In this document: positions 7,257-15,634 of the stretch, piece by piece | Numbering within the stretch: the stretch's first letter is position 1 | How the letters are laid out: every line of letters begins with the position of its first letter | From: JBAYGJ01 sp041666685 | GTDB taxonomy: Bacteria > Patescibacteriota > Patescibacteriia > UBA10025 > JAHIVO01 | DNA length: 31,279 bases | Direction: 5' to 3' | Assembly: GCA_041666685.1 (NCBI GenBank) | Contig: JBAYGJ010000008.1 | Location: 1-31,279 of the forward strand | Notes under the pieces: model-generated | The model's input: the letters and a program-made list of their open reading frames with translations, nothing else | Told to the model about the DNA's origin: nothing | Database searches by the model: none | Position numbers and translations under genes: made by a program

Positions 7257-10200
7257 TTAATCAAAGGCACCGACCGCTACATCTACGCCATTGCGGAGTT
7301 TTGAGTCATAAGCGAAAAAAGTACCAAGTACCTGGCCACTGAAACGGAAGCCACGTATCTGGGGAGCGCCGCCTTTTTCCGTGGCAGTGACAATTTCACT
7401 GGTCCCATCTGCATCCAGGTCTCCGGCAGCTACTTTAACTCCAAGCTTGTATGAGGTGCCATATGGCGAGATGGTTTTCAGCAACACGCCGGCTCTAGAA
7501 TATATTTTTATTTCTCCCGATCGGCCGACTCCGGAACCGGTAATTATTTCGTCCAGGCCGTCTGCATTGACGTCGCCGGCGGCAACATTGACGCCCGACC
7601 GGTCAGTTTTTTCGTAGACGAAAAATCCGGGTGTGAATTTTAATGCGCCCGTGCCGGAAAAAGTCCTGACATGAGCTCCGGCGCCGCGGCCGGTCCCCAC
7701 AATGATCTCATCGCTACCGTCCCCATCGAGGTCTCCGGTAGCGACGCGGATACCGGTACGCACCTGCTTTTCATAAGCGAAAAAGCCATTGGTCAGCTTT
7801 GCCTGGCCGGTCTGTCCGTTGAAGACTCGTACATGCGGCCCGAATCCTTCGGGCACGCCAGTGACGATTTCCGCCAGATGGTCTCCGTTGAGGTCGCCGC
7901 ATGCGACATACACGCCTCCCTTGGTGGTCTTGGCATAGGCTAAAAATTGTTTTATGAGGGTGCCGTTTTGCCGGTAGACTTTCACCCACGGTTCCTCGCC
8001 ACTGCCGACGCCGACGACAATTTCATCTATATTATCATTATCCACGTCACAGGCGGCTATGTGCACGCCCCCGAGGTATGACTGACTGAAGGGGTATAAG
8101 TTGCGGGGTGTACTGCGAACTGTGCCGGAATACGAGAATGCTTTGACGAGCGGGTTGCTCCCAGGACCAGCTGTTGCCAGGATATATGAAGAATGAATGA
8201 TTATGTATTCCGTTGTTTTGTAGACTTCCGCATTTCCGGCTGAATCGACTGAAAAATATTTTATTGTAGTATCGGCATTGATGGTGATGGGTCCGGTATA
8301 GACCGTAGAGCCTGTCGTAGGAGCTGAACCGTCGGTCGTATAATAAATGATTGAAGACTCATTCGCGGTCAAGGTCACTGAGCGCCCTTTGACGATCCGG
8401 CCGCCAGATGGCGAGGCCGCGGTTTGTGCCGCGACGGAATCGTATATGATGTCATCTGACGCAGTGGCGGCCAGGATATTCCCGGCTGTGTCGGAGTATT
8501 GGACGTAAACACGTTTGGTGCCATTGCTGGAAGTATCAATCGTCCAGTTCAGTGTAGGTGTATAAGTCGTCCAGCCTGTCCAGGCCCCGGCCTCATTCAT
8601 AATGTTCATGAATGAAATCCCATTGTCATCCGAGGCGATCAGGGTCAGGACGACCGTGCCCGATGTCGTATAACTGTTATCATGATTGATTGAGACCGAG
8701 CCGCTCGGCAGTGTAGTGTCGACTGTGATATTTTTATATTGTCCCAGGTCATAGGTCGGCGTATAGTTCACGAGTGCGTTGCCGTACTGGTTGGCGAGTG
8801 TGCCGGTGATTGTAGAAGTGGTTAGGTCCCCCGCGCTTTCTCCGGCGGCGACCGTGTAATTACAGGTGCCGGTGCGTGAGTTGGTCACTGTGAAAGAACA
8901 GCTGCCACCAGAATTCAGGCTGACTGTCACAGAGCCCGTAGAGGTCACGGGCGCGGAAAAAGTAATCACAATATCAATAACACTTCCGGCCCTATAATAG
9001 CCATCCGCCTTGTTAGAATATGTGGAAAAGATTACAGGAACCGTGCAGGCCGGTTCCACCCGAGCTGTAGCGCTGCATAGGCCGGGCTGATCCATTTCTA
9101 CGGACTGGAGAGCTTTGGTGACTTGTGTGCAGTCACTACTGCCGCTGCCATACAGGTCATTACAAGCATTGATGATGGCGGTATAGGCGTCATTGAAATT
9201 TGAACTGGCGGTTGTATATGTTGTCAGGGCACGGTAGAGAATAGCCTCTTCTTTTGTCCTGCCAATACCAGAGATGGTGCAGCCGTTAAAAGTCCCTCCC
9301 ACAGCGATCAAATAAGCGGCGTGACCAAGGATGGTGTTATTGGTATGGACGCCGCCATTATCAGAAGAACCGCAATAGGTATATGGACTGTAAAACCGGT
9401 CGGGGTAGCCGCCACCGGCCGGGTCGCTCAGACTGCGCAGGGCGCCGCCCGGCAGGTCCTCGCCCATCTGCCAGTCGCTGGATCCCTCTACGTAATTTTG
9501 TACTGCTTCACCGAAAATGTCCGCATATGCCTCATTGAGCGCCCCTGATTCGTATGCGTAGGTGAGGCCTTCTGGCGGGATGGCAAAAGTATCCACAGCG
9601 TGGTTGTATTCATGGCCGACAACATCAAGTACCTCATAGTCCTGGCAGAAGTTAACAGAGAATCCATCCCAATACGCGTTTGGACAGGCGCCACCGGCAT
9701 AGTCAATATAGGTGTATCCGTCTGTCCTCGTTACGGCGTTATGCGCGCCATCGCCGATACCGCCCTGATTGTTTGCTCCGTTTATGCCGAACGTCGTCGA
9801 ATAATATGTATGTATATTTCCGGCATATGTATAAAGGTCATCCACATCTGTACCACCCACAAGTGGATTAGCTCCACGTACTGCCTGGCCTTCGGAACGG
9901 CCATACACGTGCCCGCCGAATGATAAATCCAGATAACAATCAAAACCATCAAAACCGCAATCATAAATACGCCGGCTGATCACGGATTGGATGCCGGTGA
10001 TCTGGTACAGCCAGCCGCCGTCATAAGCGTCTATAAAGAATGATTCCTTGGTTTGCGGCCGCTGCTTGTATAGTGTTACTTTCCACGCCAGGCGATTAGC
10101 TTGGCTGGTTTTATTTTCAATCAGTCCTTTATTAAAAATAACTAAACTGGCATCAACCACCGTCGGGGCCATCGGCAGGCCCTGCTGGTTCCATCGGTTT

Positions 10201-10697
10201 TTTGACAGGGTGGTGGCCATCTCTCGGGAAATGAGTGGGGTAGTCAATACTGAAACGCTGGGGACAGTATGCCCGTTGATAGAGGCTACATTTGAATCTT
10301 TGGTCAGATGCACGATGGTCTGTCCGCCGAAAACCGGGATACTATTCAAAGACTGGTTGTACCTCACGTGTTTCATGTTTAGGCTGTCCGAATTGATAGT
10401 CAGTAGTTGTAGTTCCTGGGTCGGATTTTGGAGACCGAAAAAACTGCCATATTCTTTCATGGCTTGGCTGGCGACCTCGGCCGGGTCTGTGGATGATGGC
10501 TTGTTCTGGAGAGTCAGATTTTTCCCGGACAAACCATTAATGGAGGTGACGGCGTTTGTTTTTGAATCCTTAATGAGACGTACACTTTCAGCCGGTCTGG
10601 CAGCTACTGATCGGCTAGGCAGGAACAGTATTGATACGACAAAAACCCCGCATAACGCGAGAGTCAGTCTGTAATAATTTTTTTTACCATGCCCCAT
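7257..10697 (-). CDS. Secreted thermolysin-like (M4) metalloprotease with Ig-like and FG-GAP-type repeats
   Basis: A 1146-residue exported zinc protease. The order is: signal peptide (1-33); FTP/PepSY-type propeptide (about 35-235); M4 catalytic domain (about 245-545) with HEYNH (His362, His366; Glu363 as base), ALNEAYAD (Glu389, third zinc ligand) and NGGVHTNN (His451, matching thermolysin His231). All catalytic residues are present, so it should be active. Then come Ig-like segments (about 550-755), a chitobiase-C-like module with YYTTDGSAP (about 760-835), and five or six repeats of the form GVxVAxGDLDGDGxDEIVxG (about 838-1146), the Asp-rich FG-GAP/VCBS type that binds calcium and forms beta propellers. 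The propeptide would keep it inactive until export. It may digest host or environmental protein. It is transcribed from its own promoter at 10731-10760, with the RNA candidate upstream. No strong ribosome site is seen. Confidence 0.9.
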   Translation of the reverse strand: MGHGKKNYYRLTLALCGVFVVSILFLPSRSVAARPAESVRLIKDSKTNAVTSINGLSGKNLTLQNKPSSTDPAEVASQAMKEYGSFFGLQNPTQELQLLTINSDSLNMKHVRYNQSLNSIPVFGGQTIVHLTKDSNVASINGHTVPSVSVLTTPLISREMATTLSKNRWNQQGLPMAPTVVDASLVIFNKGLIENKTSQANRLAWKVTLYKQRPQTKESFFIDAYDGGWLYQITGIQSVISRRIYDCGFDGFDCYLDLSFGGHVYGRSEGQAVRGANPLVGGTDVDDLYTYAGNIHTYYSTTFGINGANNQGGIGDGAHNAVTRTDGYTYIDYAGGACPNAYWDGFSVNFCQDYEVLDVVGHEYNHAVDTFAIPPEGLTYAYESGALNEAYADIFGEAVQNYVEGSSDWQMGEDLPGGALRSLSDPAGGGYPDRFYSPYTYCGSSDNGGVHTNNTILGHAAYLIAVGGTFNGCTISGIGRTKEEAILYRALTTYTTASSNFNDAYTAIINACNDLYGSGSSDCTQVTKALQSVEMDQPGLCSATARVEPACTVPVIFSTYSNKADGYYRAGSVIDIVITFSAPVTSTGSVTVSLNSGGSCSFTVTNSRTGTCNYTVAAGESAGDLTTSTITGTLANQYGNALVNYTPTYDLGQYKNITVDTTLPSGSVSINHDNSYTTSGTVVLTLIASDDNGISFMNIMNEAGAWTGWTTYTPTLNWTIDTSSNGTKRVYVQYSDTAGNILAATASDDIIYDSVAAQTAASPSGGRIVKGRSVTLTANESSIIYYTTDGSAPTTGSTVYTGPITINADTTIKYFSVDSAGNAEVYKTTEYIIIHSSYILATAGPGSNPLVKAFSYSGTVRSTPRNLYPFSQSYLGGVHIAACDVDNDNIDEIVVGVGSGEEPWVKVYRQNGTLIKQFLAYAKTTKGGVYVACGDLNGDHLAEIVTGVPEGFGPHVRVFNGQTGQAKLTNGFFAYEKQVRTGIRVATGDLDGDGSDEIIVGTGRGAGAHVRTFSGTGALKFTPGFFVYEKTDRSGVNVAAGDVNADGLDEIITGSGVGRSGEIKIYSRAGVLLKTISPYGTSYKLGVKVAAGDLDADGTSEIVTATEKGGAPQIRGFRFSGQVLGTFFAYDSKLRNGVDVAVGAFD

Positions 10698-10730
10698 TTG
10701 TCATGGCGATATTTATTATTCTCTAGTCTA

Positions 10731-10760
10731 ATCATAGCGCAAATGACGATTATTGTACAA
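10731..10760 (-). promoter_or_regulatory. Promoter of the M4 protease gene
   Basis: On the minus strand: TTGTAC (10755-10760), an 18-base spacer and TATGAT (10731-10736). The leader would be about 27 bases. It lies downstream of the terminator that ends the structured RNA candidate, so the two transcripts can be separate. Confidence 0.5.
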
Positions 10761-10795
10761 AACGGCATGTTCATGTTGTTTGGTATGGTGCAATT

Positions 10796-10851
10796 AAAAA
10801 AAGAGACCAGCCTGTGGCGGTCGTGCAATTTTGCGGGCGACCAGGCTGGTC
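10796..10851 (-). terminator. Strong intrinsic terminator, minus strand
   Basis: On the plus strand GACCAGCCTG (10805-10814) and CAGGCTGGTC (10842-10851) form a perfect 10-bp stem with further inner pairing. On the minus strand it is followed by a run of seven T (10796-10802). It is the strongest minus-strand terminator in the window and does not follow any protein gene. Confidence 0.75.
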
Positions 10852-10936
10852 AGAAAATGAGGAAAGAGGTTCCTCGATATTCCCGTAGGGCACCCCTCGA
10901 GCCGGGGAATACCACCAAGAGAAAAATAGGCGGGAC
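10796..10936 (-). ncRNA. Candidate structured RNA with three packed hairpins
   Basis: Seen directly on the minus strand: a promoter (10943-10972), then a stem GGTATTCCC/GGGAATATC (10905-10913 with 10876-10884, one G-U) closing a loop that holds AGGG-GTG-CCCT (10887-10897). Next is GAGGAA-N5-TTCCTC (10859-10875), directly abutting the first stem, then a 7-base linker and the terminator stem (10805-10851). Nearly every base of the 141-nt transcript can pair. It contains no ATG; the only GTG frame has no ribosome site. I do not recognise tmRNA, SRP RNA, RNase P RNA or a known riboswitch consensus in it. It may be an independent small RNA or a terminated leader upstream of the M4 protease gene. 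Confidence 0.5.
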
Positions 10937-10942
10937 AGGATA

Positions 10943-10972
10943 ATTTTATCCTGTTGTGTTATTGAACGTCAA
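10943..10972 (-). promoter_or_regulatory. Promoter of the structured RNA candidate
   Basis: On the minus strand: TTGACG (10967-10972), an 18-base spacer and TAAAAT (10943-10948). The same hexamers and spacer precede the small basic protein gene at 22.9 kb. Confidence 0.55.
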
Positions 10973-10996
10973 ATGATGCGTGCGGATCGCGTTCAA
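10963..10996. promoter_or_regulatory. Dyad between divergent polA and RNA promoters
   Basis: TTGAACG (10963-10969) and CGTTCAA (10990-10996) are a perfect 7-bp inverted repeat with 20 bases between. The left arm overlaps the RNA -35 box and the right arm ends 4 bases before the polA extended -10. It could be an operator for both promoters. No matching repressor can be named. Confidence 0.35.
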
Positions 10997-10999
10997 AAC

Positions 11000-11008
11000 T
11001 GGTACAAT
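11000..11008 (+). promoter_or_regulatory. Extended -10 promoter of polA
   Basis: TGG-TACAAT (11000-11008) is an extended -10 element with no good -35. The ATG at 11020 follows 11 bases later, so the message is nearly leaderless and has no ribosome site. Confidence 0.5.
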
Positions 11009-11019
11009 GACAATACCCT

Positions 11020-13776
11020 ATGCCGAATAAGCACAAAAAATTCATCATTATTGATGCGAATGCTCTGCTGCACCGCAGTTTTCATGCTCTACCACCCCTG
11101 ACCACCAAGGATGGCCGGCTGATCAATGCCGTCTACGGGTTTACGTCCGTTCTGCTGAAGGTGTTTAAGGAGTTCAAGCCGACGTACGTAGCCGTGGCAT
11201 ATGACATGCGCGGCAAGACTTTCCGGCATGAAGGTTTTGCTGAGTACAAAGCCGGCCGGGTGAAGGCGCCGCAGGAATTTTATGACCAGATACCGCTTTC
11301 CAAGCAGGTACTGGACGTGCTGGGCATCCCGGTGTTTGAGAAGCAGGGGTTTGAGGCGGACGACGTCATCGGGACGGTCGCCCAATTGAACAAGAAAAAG
11401 GATATCGAAACGATCATCGTGACCGGGGACAAAGACGCCTTCCAGCTGATTGACGACCATACCGTCGTCTTCACCATGCGCAAGGGCATGTCGGACACGG
11501 TTATCTACGACGAGAAGAAGTTGTTTGAACGGTACGGCCTCGCCCCTGAGCAGATGATCGAATACAAAGCGCTGGCCGGCGACCCGTCCGATAACATTCC
11601 GGGCGTGAGGGGGATCGGGGATAAAAGCGCACTGGAGCTGCTGAAAAAGTTCAAAAATTTGGAGAACATATATAAGGAAATTGATGAAAAGGGCGCTGCT
11701 GCGGACATCAAGCCGCGGTACTTGAAGTTATTGCGTGAATACAAAAAAGAAGCTTTCATGAGCCATGGGCTAGCCACGATCGTCCGGGACGTGCCACTGG
11801 AATATTCAAATGACAAATGCCTGATCAGGCCTTTTGACAAGGAGAAAATCTTTTCTGTCTTTCAGGAACTGGGTTTCAACAGCCTGCTTGGGCGGCTGCC
11901 GGATATCCCCCCGGTCGGTTCTGTAGAGGAGTCTGTTGCAAAAGATGTGCCTGAGGTAAAACCGGTTGTGGAAAAACCCAGAGTTATCAAGAACGTCAAT
12001 TATACGCTGGTGGCCACTGACAGCGCCTTTGCGGAATTTTTAACTGAAGCACGGGAGCAGACTGCCATGGCAGTGGATACGGAATCGACCAGTCTCGATC
12101 CATTCCGGGCCAAGTTGCTTGGGATTAGTTTCTGTTGGAAAGAAGGGCATGCTTTTTATCTGGATATCAAGAATAACCAGATCTGGCTGGAAAAACTGAA
12201 GCCGCTTCTTGAAGATCAGAAGATCAAGAAATTTGGCCATAATATTAAATATGATTTAGCCATCCTGCAGCAGGCCGGCATTGAATTGGCGCCAGTTAGT
12301 TTTGACAGCATGATCGGCTCCTATCTGCTCAATCCTGGGTCGCGTGGGCATGGTCTGGACGCGCTGGCATTTTCGGTGTTTGGCTACCAGATGCAGCCCA
12401 TCATCGATCTAATTGGCAAGGGCAAGGACCAGATTTCCATGGAATTGGTGCCGGCGGACAAAGTGTCCTGGTATTCATGTGAGGATGCCGATTATACGCT
12501 GCGTTTGTGCCGATACCTGGCGGAAGAGCTTGAGGAGAAAAAATTACGGAAACTTTTTGATGACATTGAGATGCCGCTTGTGCCCGTACTGGCCATGTTG
12601 GAAAAAAACGGCGTAAAGATCGATTCCGAATTTTTAGATGTGCTATCGAAAGAATTGGCTAAAAAAATCAGTTCACTGGAAAAAAAGATTTATGACTTGG
12701 CTGGCACCACGTTCAACATTAATTCGCCTTTGCAGTTGAAGGAAGTTTTATTCGGAAGGTTGAAAATCAGTACTGAGGGGATCAGTAAGACCAAAACCGG
12801 ATTGTCGACTGCAGCGGCGCAATTGGACAAGATGCGCGACAAGCACCCGATTATCAACCTACTGACCGATTACCGCGAACTGTCGAAATTACAGTCAACC
12901 TATGTCGAGGCGCTGCCCAAGCTGGTCAATCCGAAAACCGGTCGCGTACACACCAGCTTCAATCAGACCATTACCGCCACCGGCCGCCTCTCTTCTTCTG
13001 ACCCGAATTTCCAGAATATTCCGATCCGGACTGAAGAGGGCAAGAAAATCCGACAGGCGATCATCGCGGAAAAAGGCTTCCAGATCGTATCGGCAGACTA
13101 TTCGCAGATAGAATTGCGTGTGGTCGCGTCATTGGCGCATGACGAGAAGATGATCGAGTCATTCAGAAAAGGCGAGGACATCCACCGCCGGACAGCGGCA
13201 GATATCTACAATATCCCGTTGGAAGATGTGACAGATGAGCAGCGCTATGAGGCAAAAGAGGTGAATTTCGGCGTGTTGTACGGGATGGGCGCCTGGGGCC
13301 TGGCTTCGCGGAAGAACATGTCACGGGAGCGGGCGCGGGCTTTTATTGAAAAATATTTTTACGTACATAGCCAGATACAGGCGTATTTGGCTGAAACCAT
13401 CCAGTCGGCTCATGAGATGGAATATGTGGAAACGCTGTTCGGGCGGCGCCGGTATTTGCCGGAGATCAATTCCGAGATGAAACAGGTACGCGCGCAGGCG
13501 GAGCGCATGGCAGTGAACATGCCGGTCCAGGGTACGGCCGCTGACCTGATGAAAATGGCCATGATCAATATTGCAAAAAAATTGCCAGCAGTCAGTCCGC
13601 GCACTCGCATGATCCTCCAGGTGCATGATGAGTTGGTTTTTGAAGTCCCGTCTGATGAGGTGGACAAAGCCAGTGCTTTCATCCGGCAGGAGATGAACTC
13701 AGTTTACACTATGGACGTGCCGCTCAAGACGGACGTATCCGTCGGGCCGAATTGGGATGAGCAAACGAAAATATAA
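11020..13776 (+). CDS. polA: DNA polymerase I
   Basis: Repair and primer-removal polymerase, 918 residues, the full three-domain form. The 5'-3' flap exonuclease (about 6-290) has IIIDANALLHRS, FEADDVIGT, TGDKDAFQL and the GVRGIGDKSA helix-hairpin-helix. The 3'-5' proofreading domain (about 325-510) keeps DTES (Asp353, Glu355), GHNIKYD (Asp412) and YSCED (Tyr485, Asp489), so proofreading should work, unlike in Taq-type enzymes. The polymerase domain has motif A SADYSQIELR (Asp693, Glu698), motif B with Arg742, Lys746, Phe750 and Tyr754, and motif C QVHDELVFE (His869, Asp870, Glu871). Phe750 is the usual residue that disfavours dideoxynucleotides. Nothing is missing. The gene shares a bidirectional terminator with the convergent winged-helix gene. 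Confidence 0.97.
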   Translation: MPNKHKKFIIIDANALLHRSFHALPPLTTKDGRLINAVYGFTSVLLKVFKEFKPTYVAVAYDMRGKTFRHEGFAEYKAGRVKAPQEFYDQIPLSKQVLDVLGIPVFEKQGFEADDVIGTVAQLNKKKDIETIIVTGDKDAFQLIDDHTVVFTMRKGMSDTVIYDEKKLFERYGLAPEQMIEYKALAGDPSDNIPGVRGIGDKSALELLKKFKNLENIYKEIDEKGAAADIKPRYLKLLREYKKEAFMSHGLATIVRDVPLEYSNDKCLIRPFDKEKIFSVFQELGFNSLLGRLPDIPPVGSVEESVAKDVPEVKPVVEKPRVIKNVNYTLVATDSAFAEFLTEAREQTAMAVDTESTSLDPFRAKLLGISFCWKEGHAFYLDIKNNQIWLEKLKPLLEDQKIKKFGHNIKYDLAILQQAGIELAPVSFDSMIGSYLLNPGSRGHGLDALAFSVFGYQMQPIIDLIGKGKDQISMELVPADKVSWYSCEDADYTLRLCRYLAEELEEKKLRKLFDDIEMPLVPVLAMLEKNGVKIDSEFLDVLSKELAKKISSLEKKIYDLAGTTFNINSPLQLKEVLFGRLKISTEGISKTKTGLSTAAAQLDKMRDKHPIINLLTDYRELSKLQSTYVEALPKLVNPKTGRVHTSFNQTITATGRLSSSDPNFQNIPIRTEEGKKIRQAIIAEKGFQIVSADYSQIELRVVASLAHDEKMIESFRKGEDIHRRTAADIYNIPLEDVTDEQRYEAKEVNFGVLYGMGAWGLASRKNMSRERARAFIEKYFYVHSQIQAYLAETIQSAHEMEYVETLFGRRRYLPEINSEMKQVRAQAERMAVNMPVQGTAADLMKMAMINIAKKLPAVSPRTRMILQVHDELVFEVPSDEVDKASAFIRQEMNSVYTMDVPLKTDVSVGPNWDEQTKI

Positions 13777-13779
13777 AAA

Positions 13780-13808
13780 AGCCGGGCGTTTCCGCTCGGC
13801 TGGTTTTT
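13780..13808. terminator. Bidirectional terminator between polA and the winged-helix gene
   Basis: AGCCGGGCG (13780-13788) pairs with CGCTCGGCT (13793-13801), one G-U. TTTTT follows on the plus strand (13804-13808) and an A run precedes (13775-13780), which gives a U run in the other direction. Confidence 0.8.
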
Positions 13809-13823
13809 CACTGTTTCTGTTTG

Positions 13824-14156
13824 TTACGTTTGGTTGAGGAGGAAATAATCTCCCCGTTTTTTGATGATCCGTGCGTCCGTCAGTCGCCTCAGGCAATACG
13901 TCACGTCCTGTTTCGTTACCTGATCCTCATAGGTCAGGATCTGGTTCAGCTGTTCCTGGGTCACGCCTGATTCCTGGGACTGGAGAAAGTAGCAGATGGC
14001 GGCGTAGGTGCGCAGGACATTCGTGGTGATGACCTGACGGTCGATTTTCTCGCGGATCATTTCGATCAAACGAGCGACTGATGAGTCTGTTGGCATGTCT
14101 ATCTTGTCACCCTGGGTGAGATCGAATACTTTCTGGCAGTGTTCAACTAGCCTCAT
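13824..14156 (-). CDS. Small winged-helix-type protein, probable DNA-binding regulator
   Basis: A 110-residue orphan. The C-terminal half (about 45-107) reads as a winged helix: a helix around TYAAICYFLQ, a turn at SGVTQEQLNQIL, a recognition-like helix QDVTYCLRRLTDARII and a final KKRGDYFLL wing strand. The N-terminus is a charged helix. There are no enzyme motifs. The ATG is set by AGGAGG (plus-strand 14167-14172) 10 bases upstream. The promoter TTGACA-17-TATAGT overlaps the start region of the divergent holA gene, so the product could affect holA or its own expression. That link is inference. It ends at the terminator shared with polA. Confidence 0.65.
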   Translation of the reverse strand: MRLVEHCQKVFDLTQGDKIDMPTDSSVARLIEMIREKIDRQVITTNVLRTYAAICYFLQSQESGVTQEQLNQILTYEDQVTKQDVTYCLRRLTDARIIKKRGDYFLLNQT

Positions 14157-14205
14157 GTGGCATTTGCCTCCTGTTCAATTTGCGATTTTGTTGTACAATT
14201 GTATT

Positions 14206-14234
14206 ACTATAGGTTTATACGCAATAATTGTCAA
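14206..14234 (-). promoter_or_regulatory. Promoter of the winged-helix gene
   Basis: On the minus strand: TTGACA (14229-14234), a 17-base spacer and TATAGT (14206-14211). The -35 lies just before the holA start codon, so the two divergent units compete for the same short stretch. A weak plus-strand TTGTAC (14191-14196) and TTTATA (14214-14219) could serve holA. Confidence 0.65.
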
Positions 14235-14239
14235 TCGTG

Positions 14240-15220
14240 ATGATCATCTTCCTCTACGGCGCGGATTCATACCGGGCCAGACAACGTCTGCGGTTCTACC
14301 GGGACGGGTTCAAGAAAAAATATGATCCCTCCGGCCTCAATGTGGTCAGATTGGATGGCGAAAAGCTGGCCATGGAGAATTTCCGCAAAGCCGTAGGGTC
14401 CGCTGGATTTTTGGCCAAGAAACGCTTTATCACCATTGAGAACCTGATCAGCCGCAACAAGAACAAGAAAATCCAGAGTGATATTGTGGAGTATCTGGAT
14501 TCTGAGTGGTCGGATGACAATGTGGTGGTGTTTATCGAGGAGGCTGCGCCGGTTCGCCGGGGCAAACGTCCCGGATCGTCGGCTCATCCGCTGGCCGACC
14601 GCCTGGCCAAGGAACACGCCGAGGAATTTCCAGTATTGTCCGGTGAACAATTACATGCCTGGATCCGCACGGAAACAAAGGGCCGCAAGGGGTTCATCGA
14701 AACGCCGGCTGTTTTGGCATTGGCTAGCCTGGTCGGCTCAGACCTGTGGACCATGTCCTCAGAGATCGACAAGCTCATCAGTCTGAAGTCCGGCGAGCCG
14801 ATCACGGCTGATGACGTGCGGACGACGGTCCGGGCAAGTTTTGACGAGAATATTTTCCACCTGACCGACGCCCTGGCAGAACGTGACGCCAAACGGTCGT
14901 ATGCGTTGCTCCATGATCAGCTGCAGTCCGGCAATCATCCTCTATATATATTGACCATGCTGGTCCGCCAATTCCGGATCCTGCTGCAAGTGCGCGAAAT
15001 AATTGACCAGGAGTCGAATTATTACACCGTAGCCAGCCGGCTAAAACTCCATCCGTTTGTCGCCCAGAAAGCCATCCGCGATGCCAGGAAGTTCACTTTG
15101 GCTGACCTGAAAAACAGTTACCAGCGTTTGCTGGAACTGGATATCGCGCTAAAATCGTCTCCGCATGACCCGCGGGTGATGTTTGACCTCCTGATCACCC
15201 AGGTGTGCCGCGCTGCGTGA
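14240..15220 (+). CDS. holA: DNA polymerase III, delta subunit
   Basis: Clamp-loader subunit that opens the sliding clamp. The start is placed at ATG 14240 (326 residues), giving the family-typical MIIFLYGADSYRARQRL. In-frame GTG 14237 and TTG 14228 are possible, and no ribosome site decides between them. Residues 1-110 are the P-loop-like domain without Walker motifs, as usual for delta. VVFIEEAAP lies near 96-104. The middle segment (TADDVRTTVRAS, ENIFHLTDALAERD) and the C-terminal collar helices (QSGNHPLYILTMLVRQFRIL) are standard. Length is normal. The gene is convergent with rpsT and only 5 bases separate the two stop codons. Confidence 0.9.
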   Translation: MIIFLYGADSYRARQRLRFYRDGFKKKYDPSGLNVVRLDGEKLAMENFRKAVGSAGFLAKKRFITIENLISRNKNKKIQSDIVEYLDSEWSDDNVVVFIEEAAPVRRGKRPGSSAHPLADRLAKEHAEEFPVLSGEQLHAWIRTETKGRKGFIETPAVLALASLVGSDLWTMSSEIDKLISLKSGEPITADDVRTTVRASFDENIFHLTDALAERDAKRSYALLHDQLQSGNHPLYILTMLVRQFRILLQVREIIDQESNYYTVASRLKLHPFVAQKAIRDARKFTLADLKNSYQRLLELDIALKSSPHDPRVMFDLLITQVCRAA

Positions 15221-15225
15221 CTGAG

Positions 15226-15492
15226 TTATTTGCCCAGCGCGTGCAGCTGCTTCATGAGCCGTGATTTCAAACGGGCGGCAGTATTTTTCCTGATGACGCC
15301 ATTTGATGCGGCCTTATCCAACGCTTTCCCCGCGGCCCGGACTGAAGTCGTGGCCTTGTCTTTTTCTTTGGCGAGAAGATGCTTGCGCGAAGTTTTGACG
15401 AGTTTTTTTACCTGGTTTTTTACGGCCAGATTCTTTGCGGCCCGGACTTTGGTCTGCCGGAGATGCTTGATAGACGCGTGCTTGTTTGGCAT
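15226..15492 (-). CDS. rpsT: 30S ribosomal protein S20
   Basis: Small-subunit protein that binds 16S rRNA. The 88-residue, very basic, all-helical product begins MPNKHASIKHLRQTKVRAA and keeps the internal AAGKALDKAASNGVIRKNTAARLKSRL region typical of S20. The holA-rpsT pairing is common in bacteria, though here the two genes face each other. The promoter is at 15523-15551 and gives a leader of about 25 bases without a clear ribosome site. No terminator separates it from holA. Confidence 0.95.
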   Translation of the reverse strand: MPNKHASIKHLRQTKVRAAKNLAVKNQVKKLVKTSRKHLLAKEKDKATTSVRAAGKALDKAASNGVIRKNTAARLKSRLMKQLHALGK

Positions 15493-15522
15493 GGAATTTT
15501 CGTATGAATTTTAAGTATGGTT

Positions 15523-15551
15523 AGTGTAGCAGAACCTTTTGGGATAAGCAA
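15523..15551 (-). promoter_or_regulatory. Promoter of rpsT
   Basis: On the minus strand: TTGCTT (15546-15551), a 17-base spacer and TACACT (15523-15528), with TGC directly before the -10 (extended type). Confidence 0.65.
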
Positions 15552-15564
15552 GATTAGCGTACAT

Positions 15565-15593
15565 TTGACTCTCCGTCATGGTGGGTGTACAGT
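15565..15593 (+). promoter_or_regulatory. Promoter of the DUF218 gene
   Basis: TTGACT (15565-15570), a 17-base spacer and TACAGT (15588-15593). It is back to back with the rpsT promoter. The leader is about 35 bases and carries AAAGGAGGTG. Confidence 0.6.
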
Positions 15594-15634
15594 ATCGGGA
15601 AGAAAAAGTGTTTTTTTAGAAAAGGAGGTGTGAC

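Noticed and set aside
10048..10674. Plus-strand frame of 208 codons inside the M4 protease gene
   Set aside because: It is antisense to a well-supported propeptide; its translation has no recognisable fold and no start signals.
10689..10943. Plus-strand frame of 84 codons upstream of polA
   Set aside because: It runs antisense across the protease start, the promoter and the structured RNA stems, with no ribosome site and no protein-like pattern.
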